The notes beneath the pieces are model-generated. The model saw only the letters and a program-made list of their open reading frames with translations, was not told the DNA's origin and searched no databases. A stretch of 64,000 nucleotides of DNA from Methanobrevibacter sp. Lineage in GTDB: Archaea > Methanobacteriota > Methanobacteria > Methanobacteriales > Methanobacteriaceae. This document shows positions 9,865 to 19,501 of this stretch, in pieces (the first letter of the stretch is position 1; every line of letters starts with the position of its first letter). The stretch spans positions 94,560 through 158,559 of the forward strand of contig NZ_JAFYHP010000031.1 of NCBI RefSeq assembly GCF_017539065.1. The letters run 5' to 3'. The position numbers and the translations under genes were made by a program.

Positions 9865-9962
9865 AAAAAATAATTCCTAAACAATTCTAATATAATCTTA
9901 ACTTTTAAAATTAATAAATATTTTTATATCATAAAAGGTTAAAATTAAAGCAAGGTGTTTAG

Positions 9963-10358
9963 ATGTTCGAAGATGAAAGAAATGACAAAATATACAATTT
10001 AATTATCACTAACGGTTTCGATAGAAATAACGAATATGGTCAATTTACAGAAAAATTATATTCCAAAGTTGACTTTTTATGGAAAGAATCAATGTCAGGA
10101 TCATATTCAACAGCAAGCGAAGAATTTTACAGCAAAGTGGACGGAATTATCATGTTAGCCGGCCTATACAATGATAATAAAGAACTATTTGAAGACCTAT
10201 TAAACGCTAGTAAAAAATATGACATACCAATAGTCTTAGTAAGACCATACGGATTAGAAGAAGTTCCAGAAATACTAGAAGAAAATGCTGCAACTATCGT
10301 TGGATGGAACGCTAATTGTATTATCGATTCAATTAAAGATGCTAGACACACAATGTAA
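9963..10358 (+). CDS. MTH538-like protein (TIR-like / ThsB-like fold, PF08937)
   Basis: 131 residues. The C-terminal half closely matches what I remember of MTH538 of Methanothermobacter, a small protein with a flavodoxin/TIR-like fold: GIIMLAGLY, then PIVLVRPYGLEEVP, then VGWNANCIIDSIKDA. The family is grouped with the TIR-like domain also found in Thoeris ThsB. No catalytic Glu in a typical TIR context is evident. The ribosome site is AAGGTG just before the start. A function is not known; MTH538-like genes appear to be single-copy in Methanobacteriales. It shares its terminator with the convergent rad50. Confidence 0.72.
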   Translation: MFEDERNDKIYNLIITNGFDRNNEYGQFTEKLYSKVDFLWKESMSGSYSTASEEFYSKVDGIIMLAGLYNDNKELFEDLLNASKKYDIPIVLVRPYGLEEVPEILEENAATIVGWNANCIIDSIKDARHTM

Positions 10359-10365
10359 AAAAAAT

Positions 10366-10391
10366 AGTAATAATGTAGCTACATTATTACT
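10366..10391. terminator. Perfect 26-bp palindrome terminator containing the rad50 stop codon
   Basis: Bases 10366-10378 are the exact reverse complement of 10379-10391. The rad50 stop (TAG, 10381-10379) sits in the middle. On the minus strand the palindrome is followed by eight T (10364-10357), as in an intrinsic terminator. On the plus side only four T follow. Confidence 0.6.
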
Positions 10392-13126
10392 TTTGAAATA
10401 CCATTCTCTTTTTCAACTTTAATTAAATTATCAGCGGCGTTTTCAAGTTGCGCTTCGTGAGTAACAATTATCATTTGAGGTAAAGAGGACATTTCTTTTA
10501 ATAAATTAATTAATTCATGCCTTCTTGAAGCATCTAAATGAATTGTAGGCTCATCTAATAAAATAGTATCCAATTCACCATTTGCCATAGCTTGAGTAAT
10601 ACCCAATCTTAAAGCAAGTGCAATAGCTATTTTTTCACCGCCACTGACCATAGTCATTGATGATTCGCCTTCAGGACCATAAACTGTCACATCATATTCC
10701 TCATCAATTGTTAAATCCGAATAATTAAAGTTAAACTCTTTAAAGTATTCTTTAGTATGCTTTTGAATCATCGGCCTTGAAATATTCCTTAAATCTTTTT
10801 GAACACCATTTTTACTATATAAATTTCTAATATGGGAAAGTAAATTTATATAATCTGAAATATCATTGTACTCCTGTTCGAATTTGCTAGCAGCAGTAAT
10901 TTTACCTGTTAATTCATTAATAACTTTTATTGATTCCCGTGCTTCGCCTTTGATCTCTGAAAGTTCAGTTGAGAAGGAATTTTTTTTCTCTTCATATTTC
11001 TCATAATTCAACAGGATTTGCTCGTATTTTTCTTGATTGAATGCTGAAGCTTCAATCTTATTTTTAGTGATGTCTATTTGATTTAAGGACATGCCAATGT
11101 CATCCTTAATAGAGTCCATTTGAGCCATGAATGATTGTTTATTTTTAATAAACCCTTTGTATTGATTATACTCTTCATTTTTCTGTTTTAAATCATTGAT
11201 ACGATCTTCAAGTTCCTTTTCAGTGATTTCACTACTTAAGTGAGGATCTTTCTCAATAATTCCTTTAATAATCACGACCTGATTATCTATCTCATTTTTT
11301 ATTTGTTTTAGTTTTAATTGAGCATCGGTTTCACTTCCTAAAGCATCTAAAGCGCCTTGAGCTTGAATATATGCATCATGCTCTTCTTTGAATTCTTCAC
11401 GAGCGGATTTTTTATTAGCTAAATCCAATATAAGGTCACCAAGCTTATTGCTTATTTGCTCTTTACCTTCGAGTTGCTCATCGATTTTATTTAATCTAAC
11501 TAACTCATCTTGTAAATGATGGAATTTTTGTTTATATTCAACAATTTCTTTAGACAATCCGGAAAGGTCTTCACGTTTTTCCTCAAATCTATTCTTATTT
11601 TTAGTAAATAAACTAAGGCTTTCTTCATTTTGAACAATGAGCTTTTTGTTTTCAGCAATTTCAGATTTGTATTGTTTAATCAATTCTTTTTTCTTAAATG
11701 AATCTATTTCTGATTGGCAAACAGGACATTTATTATCGATTTCATCTAATTCATCTAAAGGTTTTTCACAAGATTTGATATTCTGTTTGAAGACAACAAT
11801 CTCTTCATTCTTAGCAATGATGTCCTTTGATAACTTTTCGATTTTTGATGAAATCTCATCAATAAAGTTAACAGTTGCTTCATCTAAATGATTAAAGTCA
11901 TCAATTTTTGCTAATTCATCTTGATCCAATCCATTTTCGGATAATTTATCCTTAGCATTTGAAAAGAAATCGTCAATATCATTTCTTTCATCTTCAATCT
12001 GTGTTAATAACTCTTTTTTATCACTTTCAAGTTTAGACATTGCATCTAATTCGTTTTCTAATTTAGTTTTTTGTTCATTGCATTTAGTGATTTCATCTTC
12101 TGAGGACAAATAATTATTATAACCTTCTATTTTATTTGAAAGAATTAATTTTTGATTATCAATAGCGGCTAATTTCTCTTCAACTGCCTCTTCCTCTTTT
12201 TTCAATCTGCGAATGTTTTCTACAGTTTTGTCGAACTCAAGATAAATATCTAATTTTGAAATATATTTGGATAATCTGTCGATTTCCTCTTCGGCTTCAC
12301 GAATCTTATCTAAATTTTCTTGAACCATCTGTTTATCTTCTTCAAGTTTAGACAATGTTTTCTTTTCAACTTCAAGACTGTTGATTTGACTTTCATAGAT
12401 TTCTTTTTCTATTTCCATATTACGTTTACTTTCAGCCATTTCATCTAAAATCTTTTTAACATCTTCGATTTGTTCTTCAAGTTCATGGCCCCTATCTTTA
12501 AGAGTGTCTAACTCTGATTTTTTTAGGGTGTATTCTTCACGCAATTCTTTAGAATTATACAATTTGCCTTTCAATTCAGCTAGTTGATTTTCATAATCAT
12601 TTATTAATGGTAAAAGATTTTTCCATGCTTTTTCAAGAGAATCCAGTCCTAACAATTTACCTATTAATAGTTTTTTCTCAGCGGATGTTTTATCAACTAA
12701 TTCTGCAATTTCTCCTTGTCTTATGTAGATTGCATTCAAGAACAGATCAGAATCGATATCCAATATCTGGTGAATCTCATTAGATACTTCCTTATCGCCA
12801 GTGCAGATATGCACATACCCTCCATCTGAAGAAGTCCTTTTAAACAAAGAAGACTTTAAGTTTGATTTTTTCTGACGGACTATTTTATATTCCCTGCCGT
12901 TAGATGTGAATTCTAACTCAACTGTCATTGATGATGCATTATTTCTTACCAAATCGTCAATTTTTTTACCTGTATGTTGTTTGAATAATGCAAAACTAAT
13001 TGCTTCAAGGATTGTTGATTTTCCTGCACCATTCTCTCCGACAATGACACTAATCCCCTTATTAAATCTAATTACTGTGTTTTCATGGGATTTAAAATTA
13101 TATAATTTTAATCTATTGAAAATCAT
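10379..13126 (-). CDS. rad50: DNA double-strand break repair ATPase Rad50
   Basis: 915 residues. The N-terminal ATPase half has GENGAGKSTILEAI (Walker A, about residue 31) and a Q-loop (IRQGEIAEL); the C-terminal half has the ABC signature VSGGEKIAIALALR and Walker B DTILLDEPTIHLD. Between them lie about 600 residues of charged heptad-rich coiled coil with a zinc-hook CPVC at about 467-470 in the middle. This is the complete SMC-like Rad50 architecture. It follows mre11 with a 2-bp gap, so the two are translated together, and together they tether and process DNA ends. Confidence 0.95.
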   Translation of the reverse strand: MIFNRLKLYNFKSHENTVIRFNKGISVIVGENGAGKSTILEAISFALFKQHTGKKIDDLVRNNASSMTVELEFTSNGREYKIVRQKKSNLKSSLFKRTSSDGGYVHICTGDKEVSNEIHQILDIDSDLFLNAIYIRQGEIAELVDKTSAEKKLLIGKLLGLDSLEKAWKNLLPLINDYENQLAELKGKLYNSKELREEYTLKKSELDTLKDRGHELEEQIEDVKKILDEMAESKRNMEIEKEIYESQINSLEVEKKTLSKLEEDKQMVQENLDKIREAEEEIDRLSKYISKLDIYLEFDKTVENIRRLKKEEEAVEEKLAAIDNQKLILSNKIEGYNNYLSSEDEITKCNEQKTKLENELDAMSKLESDKKELLTQIEDERNDIDDFFSNAKDKLSENGLDQDELAKIDDFNHLDEATVNFIDEISSKIEKLSKDIIAKNEEIVVFKQNIKSCEKPLDELDEIDNKCPVCQSEIDSFKKKELIKQYKSEIAENKKLIVQNEESLSLFTKNKNRFEEKREDLSGLSKEIVEYKQKFHHLQDELVRLNKIDEQLEGKEQISNKLGDLILDLANKKSAREEFKEEHDAYIQAQGALDALGSETDAQLKLKQIKNEIDNQVVIIKGIIEKDPHLSSEITEKELEDRINDLKQKNEEYNQYKGFIKNKQSFMAQMDSIKDDIGMSLNQIDITKNKIEASAFNQEKYEQILLNYEKYEEKKNSFSTELSEIKGEARESIKVINELTGKITAASKFEQEYNDISDYINLLSHIRNLYSKNGVQKDLRNISRPMIQKHTKEYFKEFNFNYSDLTIDEEYDVTVYGPEGESSMTMVSGGEKIAIALALRLGITQAMANGELDTILLDEPTIHLDASRRHELINLLKEMSSLPQMIIVTHEAQLENAADNLIKVEKENGISKVIM

Positions 13127-13128
13127 TT

Positions 13129-14343
13129 TTAATCCTCCTTAAGTGTTTTTTGTACATCCTCATTTTCTGGAGGTTCTTCAGTTTTAAATTCAACATCTTC
13201 AGCGACACTCGCATAATGTTCATCATAGAATTGGGCAATAATTTCTCTAGCTTCATCAAATTTATCTTTGGACAATAATTTGTACAAATCAGTGGCTAAA
13301 ATATCAACATCACTATTGCCATATCCTTCAAGTTGCATTATTAAAAGCTTTTCAGGACCTAATTTAGCGGTTAACTCCCCAACGTCAATCGGTTCTTCGC
13401 CTGCAAGATTAAATGAAGGCCTAATCATTAATGCCAGATCACCTAATTCTTCCTTAATAATATCATATATCCCTTTAGTGTCTGATTCAACATTATTTAT
13501 TGTTAAATTCAGAATAGGTTTTTTATCAAAATCTTTAATAGTGTCTTTAATTGATGAAATATCCTTTTCTAAGTTAGAATAATCAATTGTTTTTTTGATA
13601 AATTCTCTTGGGATATCTATTTTAACTCTTTTAACGATTGGTTTTGAACCTTCAAAGTCAACAACTACAAATCCTTTACCATTTTCATGATAATCCTGAA
13701 GCTCTGATGTTTTCCAAACTTCACTAGATCCAGGATAAACCAATCTGCCCCTTCCGAATTTATCGTTAACATATTTGTGAATATGGCCTAACGCATAATA
13801 ATCAAAGTTATCTGGAATTTCGCCTATTTCCAATTCATAATTATAACCAAAGTATTTGTCTATTCCCTGGTGTAAAACTAGAATTGCTTTATCATGGTTT
13901 GTTGCTTTTTGGGATAATTCGGCCAATTTACTTTTTAAAGCTTTTCCATGTGATGCCGGATAGTATGGTAATCCTGCAATAAATATATCTCCGTGCATAT
14001 ATGTTGGATTAATAGTACTGATTACTTTTAGTCCTAATTTTTTAAAGATTACCTGCGGTGGAATTGAACCTTTACGCATTACAGAATCATGGTTTCCAGC
14101 TATTGCATACATTGGGATTCCTGCACCTTTAAGTTTCAATAATCCTTTTTGGAATGTTAAAAGTGCCATAGGTGAAGGTCTTGCGGTTTCAAATAAATCC
14201 CCGCTATGTATTACAAAGTCTACATTCTCTTCAATTATTTTATCTATAACCTTTTCAAACACTTCATAAAAGTCTTTTTCCCGTTCAAATAATCCATATT
14301 GACGGTAACCTAAATGAGTGTCTGCTAAATGTGCAAATTTCAT
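13129..14343 (-). CDS. mre11: Mre11 nuclease
   Basis: 404-residue calcineurin-like phosphoesterase. All metal-binding motifs are visible: ADTHLGYRQ at the N-terminus, VIHSGDLFE, AGNHDSV, LHQGID and LGHIHKY. The C-terminal 100 residues are the acidic Rad50-binding and capping region. Mre11 makes the endo/exonucleolytic cuts that start resection. It is the promoter-proximal gene of the mre11-rad50 operon, whose promoter carries the shared repair element (site C) about 100 bp upstream. Confidence 0.95.
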   Translation of the reverse strand: MKFAHLADTHLGYRQYGLFEREKDFYEVFEKVIDKIIEENVDFVIHSGDLFETARPSPMALLTFQKGLLKLKGAGIPMYAIAGNHDSVMRKGSIPPQVIFKKLGLKVISTINPTYMHGDIFIAGLPYYPASHGKALKSKLAELSQKATNHDKAILVLHQGIDKYFGYNYELEIGEIPDNFDYYALGHIHKYVNDKFGRGRLVYPGSSEVWKTSELQDYHENGKGFVVVDFEGSKPIVKRVKIDIPREFIKKTIDYSNLEKDISSIKDTIKDFDKKPILNLTINNVESDTKGIYDIIKEELGDLALMIRPSFNLAGEEPIDVGELTAKLGPEKLLIMQLEGYGNSDVDILATDLYKLLSKDKFDEAREIIAQFYDEHYASVAEDVEFKTEEPPENEDVQKTLKED

Positions 14344-14427
14344 TATATTACCTTCTTTTAATTTGTGTATATAACCAATTTAAACACTTTAACAAGTATT
14401 TAATGTGTAATAATTTAATCTAATTAA

Positions 14428-14464
14428 TATTTAATATTTTGCTAAGAGAGCATTTGAAAAGTAA
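14428..14464 (-). promoter_or_regulatory. Repair-promoter element, site C (mre11-rad50 promoter)
   Basis: The minus strand reads TTACTTTTCAAATGCTCTCT (14464 down to 14445), followed by the weak TATA-like AATATTAAATA at 14438-14428. The 16-nt core is a perfect match to the consensus. It is the only copy whose TATA box is not canonical, suggesting dependence on an activator. It lies in the 197-bp gap between mre11 and the helicase-nuclease gene and points to mre11. Confidence 0.65.
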
Positions 14465-14540
14465 TCAAAATTGATTTTATCGTAGCAAAAAAAGGAATTT
14501 AATATGTAAGTTAATCTGGAATTGTAATAATAATTATAAA

Positions 14541-17500
14541 TTAATATCTCTCAACTTGACAAATCAGTCCACTGAATTCGCATTTATCACAGCTTACAGA
14601 ATGTTTTGAGTAGTTATCTTCAGAAATATTTTTCACTACACTTTCTAAAAACTCCAATATAAATTCATTTTTGACATATTCTTTTTCATAGAGTTTTCCT
14701 TCATCCAAAACATATAATATCAAATTTTCAACTTTTACATCTTCCATTTCGCTTAATGCCCTTGCATAATAACTTAAAAGTTCCATGTAAAATGAATGAT
14801 AGTTTTTCATCTCATCCCTTGTACGGATAAAGTGAACAAGACTCACTCCTTCACCCTCAGAAATTATCAGATCAATGACCCCATTAATATCATAGCCTTT
14901 TACATCCAAACTAACCGGATAGGCAGTTTCAACCACATCAAAATTTTTGCCATAAACCTGCCAGTAATCAGCGAAATTATTAAATAAATCTTTTAAACTC
15001 TTTTCACCTGATGAAAATGAATATGATTTAATGACTTCCGAAACCAGATTTTCTATACTCTCTTTATCCCAATCAGTCATAAATTTATCATTGTGAAGAC
15101 GATTAACAATTATCCTAAGTTTAGAATCAACAAATTTATTAATATTTTTTGGGTTTTTGAATTTTAAATTAGATTCCAAATTGTATCTTAAAGGACAGAA
15201 CAAATAATCGCTTAAAATGCTTTCAAAGTCTATCTGGTTAAATAAATTAGAATCACGAATCAAATGGGAAGTTACCTTTTTCATTTTAAATACGTCAGAT
15301 GGCTCTATTCTAACCAAATCGTTTTCAAAGTCCTGCAGTACTTTTGGAGTTCTGCTGCCTGTGCGAGGCAATACTGTAGATAATATCAATAATTCTTCAG
15401 CACGGGTATTTGCAACATAAACCACCCTTTCCTCTTCTCGGTTAAATTCTAATGGTTCCTTTTCTTCTGAAATTTTATATTTTAAGAATTCATTGGGAGT
15501 CGGATAAACAGGATAATTATTGTAAATATGTGATTTACGTTGGGCTGAAAAGGTGAGCGGAAAACTTCGATCTTTAATGGATGCAGTTATCACAACAGGA
15601 TACTCCAGGCCTTTTGCTTTGTGAACTGTCATAATATGGACCTTTTGTGAGTTGTCTTCCTCTTCATTAATTGGACATGAGTAATATTTAAGTGAACGAT
15701 ACAGATAATTGAATAAACCGATTAAATCATATTTTCCCATGATATTTTCATAATCGGAAATTATCTCGGAAATCAATGCTAAATTAAGCGCCGCTTTTTT
15801 AGCTTCAAAATCAGACCTAGAAAGTAATTCATCAGCATATCCTGTGATTTTTATTAATTCATAAAATACTTCAAGGGAAGTTAATCTTACATCGCTTAAA
15901 GATGATTTTAAATCATTTAATCCCTCAAATAAGTCTAAATCATGCTCATCAGTAATTCCAATACTTCTAAATTCATCGCGTGAATATGTACTTAAATCTA
16001 TAACTCCTACTTTTCTAAAGATTTTATCTAATGTCTCATCAGAGTAATCGCGGACAACATCCATAATTGAAGTTGATTTGGAATCGGAATCCATCGCTTC
16101 AAATTTATTTTTAATTCTTAAAACATTTGAATGGTACTTCAGCTCGATTTCATTTAATATTTCTTGGGTTTTATTAGATAGCTTAAATACTTTTGATGCA
16201 TCATAATATTTATCTGTGAAAGAGGATAAGTTAATCCATTGACCCCCATCCCCATAATAAGCTATTCTAGTTGGATCAAAAGGCAGCATATACCATAACA
16301 GGGTCAGAACAGCTTTCACTTCATCCTGATATATTAAATCATCGATTCCCTTAAGATAATATGGGATTTCCTGTTTTTCAAATTCTTCAAGAATGTCTTT
16401 TTTATCTTTATGGCTTCTAAACAATACGCAAATATCACTATATTTGGAAATTTTACCTGAACTTTTAAGGTTTTTAATAATATATGCAATTCCTCGATAC
16501 TCATCTTCAGGACGTGAATTTTCAAGCATGTAAACCGGCATTTTAGATTCGTTAGTAGTTTTCAAATCCTTTTGATTTACACGTTTTTCACGGATGAACT
16601 CCTCATTGAACTTGACAATGTCCGATGTTGAGCGATAATTATTTATAAGGATCTTATTTTCAAATTCGTCATTATTTGAATAATCATTGAAAAATTTCGG
16701 GTTTGCTGCTCTGAATGAGTATATGCTCTGGTCAGCATCACCAACAACCGTGAATGTATCTGCTATGCTTCTCATGTGTTCGAAAATTTGCATTTGGATT
16801 GCATCGGTATCCTGAAACTCATCAATCAAAACATTTCGGTATTTTACTTGTTTCAAGTTGTTTTCATCTGACAATATTTCAAGGGCTTTAACTAAAAGGT
16901 AATTCTGGTCACAGACATGTTCGCTTTCCATTAATTCAATCCAATCTTCATATGATTTTGCAATCTGCAAATATCTTGCTTTATAAACATCACATTGAAA
17001 TTTGTGTTGTTTGATGTCTTTTTTGGTCGGATATTGGGTTTTCGGATGATTTTGGTAAAATTCATCAATGAATGATAGATATTCATCTGACGGAGTGTAT
17101 TTTGATTCGATATAATCGATTAAACCTTCACAGTCAACTTCAAATAATGCAAACTCATCATATTTTTTTAAAACTTGACCTGACTCATAATTCCTTAAAA
17201 ATGCGGGACCCGTAAATCCTAAGTCTTTTCTGTGTTTGTTAAAAAACAGATTTCTTTCAGATTCTCTTTTAAGTAAATTATATGGAATATCACAAAAATC
17301 AGAAAGAATAGACCTGCAAAAACTGTGAATTGTACTTATTCTCATTTGATTAATAATATTTAAATCTAATTTTGTGTCTTTTTTAAATCTTTCACGTAAT
17401 TCATCGGCAGCTTTATTTGTAAATGTGATTACAAGTATTGATTCGGGGCTTGCTCCATTTTCTATCAGATATAATACCCTTTCAATTATTACCCTTGTTT

Positions 17501-18218
17501 TACCTGCGCCGGGACCTGCGTTTATAACCAGGGGTTTGCCTATAAACTCGACAGCTTGTTTTTGATGTTCATCCAGATTTACGTCAGGAGGAATTTCACG
17601 TACCGTGCACCTATCAGCTTTTTTAAATGCTTGGAAGTTTAAAGGCCTTGACAATGGATTTCCTTCACTATCAAATAAATCTAGGGTCAGAACTTGCTCT
17701 TTAATGAATTTATTTAAATTTTCTTCAATTAAAGTTAAAGCCCTGATCTTATCAGCTGAATCTAGCTCTTCAATGGATATCAAATCTTCGCCTTCCAAAT
17801 CAATTAATGACGGCTTTATTGAGTTAACTTCAAGGTTATCTAAAATCAGGTATATGTCCTCATTAGTGATTTTCGGATTGTGTCCCAAAAATGAGAAATC
17901 AAATTCATAGTCAACTTGTAAAAACTCCTCAAATCCTACAAAATAATCCTCATAGATATATTTGAACAATGTTTTATGAACACTTTCAAGGTCTCTTTGT
18001 TTTAACATTAATGTCGGGTCATTAAAAACATCGATTGTGAAGACCAATTCCTTTTTGGTTTGGTGGCAAAATAAATCCAAGATAACTTTTGCGGTAGCCA
18101 TGGCTAGGTCATATTTCTTCAATACAATAAATTTTTCCATGACTTCACATAAGTCATATAAATTCTTAAATTTACTTTTAAGAAAAGTAAAAACACTACT
18201 CTCTCTCATTATAATCAT
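14541..18218 (-). CDS. UvrD-like helicase fused to a PD-(D/E)XK-type domain (RecB/AddAB-like), nuclease site degenerate
   Basis: 1225 residues. Helicase motifs are NAGPGAGKTRVI (about 233), TFTNKAADELRERF, VLIDEFQDTD (about 464), VGDADQSIYSFRAA, NYRST and MTVHKAKGLEYPVV. The C-terminus keeps the four Fe-S cysteines of the AddB-type nuclease fold: CPLRY near 1012 and CDKCEFSGLIC at the end. The first active-site Asp is present (NGVIDLI), but the expected D/E-x-K is replaced by LVHFIRT, so the nuclease is probably inactive. A 23-bp overlap with the upstream 285-residue gene implies a shared operon. Unlike the repair operons around it, no shared promoter element was seen. Confidence 0.85.
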   Translation of the reverse strand: MIIMRESSVFTFLKSKFKNLYDLCEVMEKFIVLKKYDLAMATAKVILDLFCHQTKKELVFTIDVFNDPTLMLKQRDLESVHKTLFKYIYEDYFVGFEEFLQVDYEFDFSFLGHNPKITNEDIYLILDNLEVNSIKPSLIDLEGEDLISIEELDSADKIRALTLIEENLNKFIKEQVLTLDLFDSEGNPLSRPLNFQAFKKADRCTVREIPPDVNLDEHQKQAVEFIGKPLVINAGPGAGKTRVIIERVLYLIENGASPESILVITFTNKAADELRERFKKDTKLDLNIINQMRISTIHSFCRSILSDFCDIPYNLLKRESERNLFFNKHRKDLGFTGPAFLRNYESGQVLKKYDEFALFEVDCEGLIDYIESKYTPSDEYLSFIDEFYQNHPKTQYPTKKDIKQHKFQCDVYKARYLQIAKSYEDWIELMESEHVCDQNYLLVKALEILSDENNLKQVKYRNVLIDEFQDTDAIQMQIFEHMRSIADTFTVVGDADQSIYSFRAANPKFFNDYSNNDEFENKILINNYRSTSDIVKFNEEFIREKRVNQKDLKTTNESKMPVYMLENSRPEDEYRGIAYIIKNLKSSGKISKYSDICVLFRSHKDKKDILEEFEKQEIPYYLKGIDDLIYQDEVKAVLTLLWYMLPFDPTRIAYYGDGGQWINLSSFTDKYYDASKVFKLSNKTQEILNEIELKYHSNVLRIKNKFEAMDSDSKSTSIMDVVRDYSDETLDKIFRKVGVIDLSTYSRDEFRSIGITDEHDLDLFEGLNDLKSSLSDVRLTSLEVFYELIKITGYADELLSRSDFEAKKAALNLALISEIISDYENIMGKYDLIGLFNYLYRSLKYYSCPINEEEDNSQKVHIMTVHKAKGLEYPVVITASIKDRSFPLTFSAQRKSHIYNNYPVYPTPNEFLKYKISEEKEPLEFNREEERVVYVANTRAEELLILSTVLPRTGSRTPKVLQDFENDLVRIEPSDVFKMKKVTSHLIRDSNLFNQIDFESILSDYLFCPLRYNLESNLKFKNPKNINKFVDSKLRIIVNRLHNDKFMTDWDKESIENLVSEVIKSYSFSSGEKSLKDLFNNFADYWQVYGKNFDVVETAYPVSLDVKGYDINGVIDLIISEGEGVSLVHFIRTRDEMKNYHSFYMELLSYYARALSEMEDVKVENLILYVLDEGKLYEKEYVKNEFILEFLESVVKNISEDNYSKHSVSCDKCEFSGLICQVERY

Positions 18219-19053
18219 TAAAACGTTTAGTTATAAAAACACCATCAATACTTTCAGGTTGAATCAAACCTTTTGAAATATCCTCTTTAATCTCGGAAAC
18301 AATGATTTTTCCATCATCTTTGGAAAGTCTTTTAAATTTAATTAATTTGGAAAATGAATCCCCACTGCCTTCAACAAAATAATCTAATTTTTTACGGCAT
18401 TGAGCCTTTTTATTTTCACTTTTAACCATGCATTGACGTTTAAATTCATTTTTAATACCCTTTTTAAATTCTTTTGCCTCGATGATTTCCCCATACATAT
18501 TGGAAATTATCTCTACAATGTCCCGATCCTGCAGGATAGGATATTTCTTTTTAAGGTTGGTTATTATTAACGTATCATAATTCCTACCAACAATATTATC
18601 CAATTCATTTATATATGAAAGTTGCTTAACGGAATTTAAAAAATAATACTCCAAATACCGTTTGATTTCAAAATCACTTATATTATCATTAATTATTTTA
18701 GATTCAACCCTTTCATAAATCATATTAATGTCCTCAGAATCAAGATCATATTTTTTTAAGTATTTAATATAAAAATCGTTGTCTTCTTGAATCAATGAAG
18801 ATAAGAACTCTATTTTTTCCTGCTTTTCTAAGTCAATGACTTTTGATTTAAGATAATCATCTAATGTTGATACAATATTATTTGAAATTATTTTATTAGA
18901 TGCAATGTCACTTTTTAGTTTTTCGATTATTTCCTCACATTCCTGTAAAGTCAAATCATAGGAATAAAGTAGATAATTGAAAAATGGAGTGTCAAAATCT
19001 CCGATAAGTTCATCTAATCTTTTTATATTAATTTCATTAATCATTGTTAACAT
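18196..19053 (-). CDS. Unknown protein, operon partner of the helicase-nuclease
   Basis: 285 residues, acidic and lysine-rich, mostly predicted helical from its heptad-like Leu/Ile spacing (IEKLKSDIASNK, LDDYLKSKVIDLEKQEK). There is no signal peptide or membrane segment and I recognise no family. A cluster CMVKSENKKAQCRKKLDYF near residue 218 has two cysteines. The gene ends 23 bp inside the start of the helicase gene, so the two are translationally coupled, which suggests a helicase partner or loader. The start could also be the ATG three codons later. Confidence 0.6.
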   Translation of the reverse strand: MLTMINEINIKRLDELIGDFDTPFFNYLLYSYDLTLQECEEIIEKLKSDIASNKIISNNIVSTLDDYLKSKVIDLEKQEKIEFLSSLIQEDNDFYIKYLKKYDLDSEDINMIYERVESKIINDNISDFEIKRYLEYYFLNSVKQLSYINELDNIVGRNYDTLIITNLKKKYPILQDRDIVEIISNMYGEIIEAKEFKKGIKNEFKRQCMVKSENKKAQCRKKLDYFVEGSGDSFSKLIKFKRLSKDDGKIIVSEIKEDISKGLIQPESIDGVFITKRFNDYNERE

Positions 19054-19106
19054 TATTTGTTTTGAATAAGATAAATAACTTATGTAAATTTTAAAAGATA
19101 ATTTTA

Positions 19107-19189
19107 CTGTTTAACTGGGAAAAAACGAATTTATAGGAGTTAAAAAGGTGAGACAAATATGAATGAAGTAAAAAAACCCAGTTAAACAG
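19107..19189. repeat. 13-bp perfect inverted repeat enclosing 57 bp
   Basis: CTGTTTAACTGGG at 19107-19119 is matched exactly by its reverse complement at 19177-19189. The enclosed purine-rich stretch contains AGGAGT and AGGTGAGA followed by an ATG (19160) that opens an 8-codon frame ending in the right arm. On the minus strand the right arm is followed by seven T, so it may serve as terminator for the gene ending at 19205. The purpose of the long-range pairing is unknown. Confidence 0.45.
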
Positions 19190-19204
19190 CTGTCAGCATG
19201 AAAT

Positions 19205-19501
19205 TCAAGTTGAAGCATTAATTTTAGATGCTTCAAAGCTTAAATGTTTATTTTCAAGTTCCATCCATGGAAATTTATGTATCCTGACTAACTCCTCTAA
19301 CTCTTCAAGTGAATCAGCTTTCAAGACAATTTGTCTTCCATGAACTGAGAATATGTAGATATATCCATTATTAACCTGGAAAACATTTAGGAGATTTGTT
19401 TTAAAATCTCCTATGATTTCACCATCAATTTCGCTTCCACACTCATAGCAATATGCGAAATTCTCATTTAATTTTTTTAAGCAATTCGGACATGTATTCA
19501 T
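19205..19501 (-). CDS. Zinc-ribbon protein of unknown function
   Basis: 98 residues. The N-terminus is a zinc ribbon (C-x2-C near residue 4, C-x2-C near 18, CPNC and CYEC). The remaining 60 residues match in layout the C-terminal half of the next gene upstream: a short beta region with aromatic residues (VNNGYIYIF), then ADSLEELEELV and a W/F-rich tail, against ENKYYYNEF, SDSIYELKELV and NRIWYVF there. The start codon overlaps the stop of the upstream gene (4 bp). It is the last gene of a four-gene operon. Confidence 0.65.
   Translation of the reverse strand: MNTCPNCLKKLNENFAYCYECGSEIDGEIIGDFKTNLLNVFQVNNGYIYIFSVHGRQIVLKADSLEELEELVRIHKFPWMELENKHLSFEASKINAST

Noticed and set aside
11381..11391. 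Further copies of ATGCTCTT
   Set aside because: Inside rad50 coding sequence and without the TCAAATG half or a TATA box.
18196..19053. Copy of the repair-promoter element in front of the helicase-nuclease operon
   Set aside because: The 150 bp upstream of 19053 contains no sequence close to ACTTTTCAAATGCTCT.
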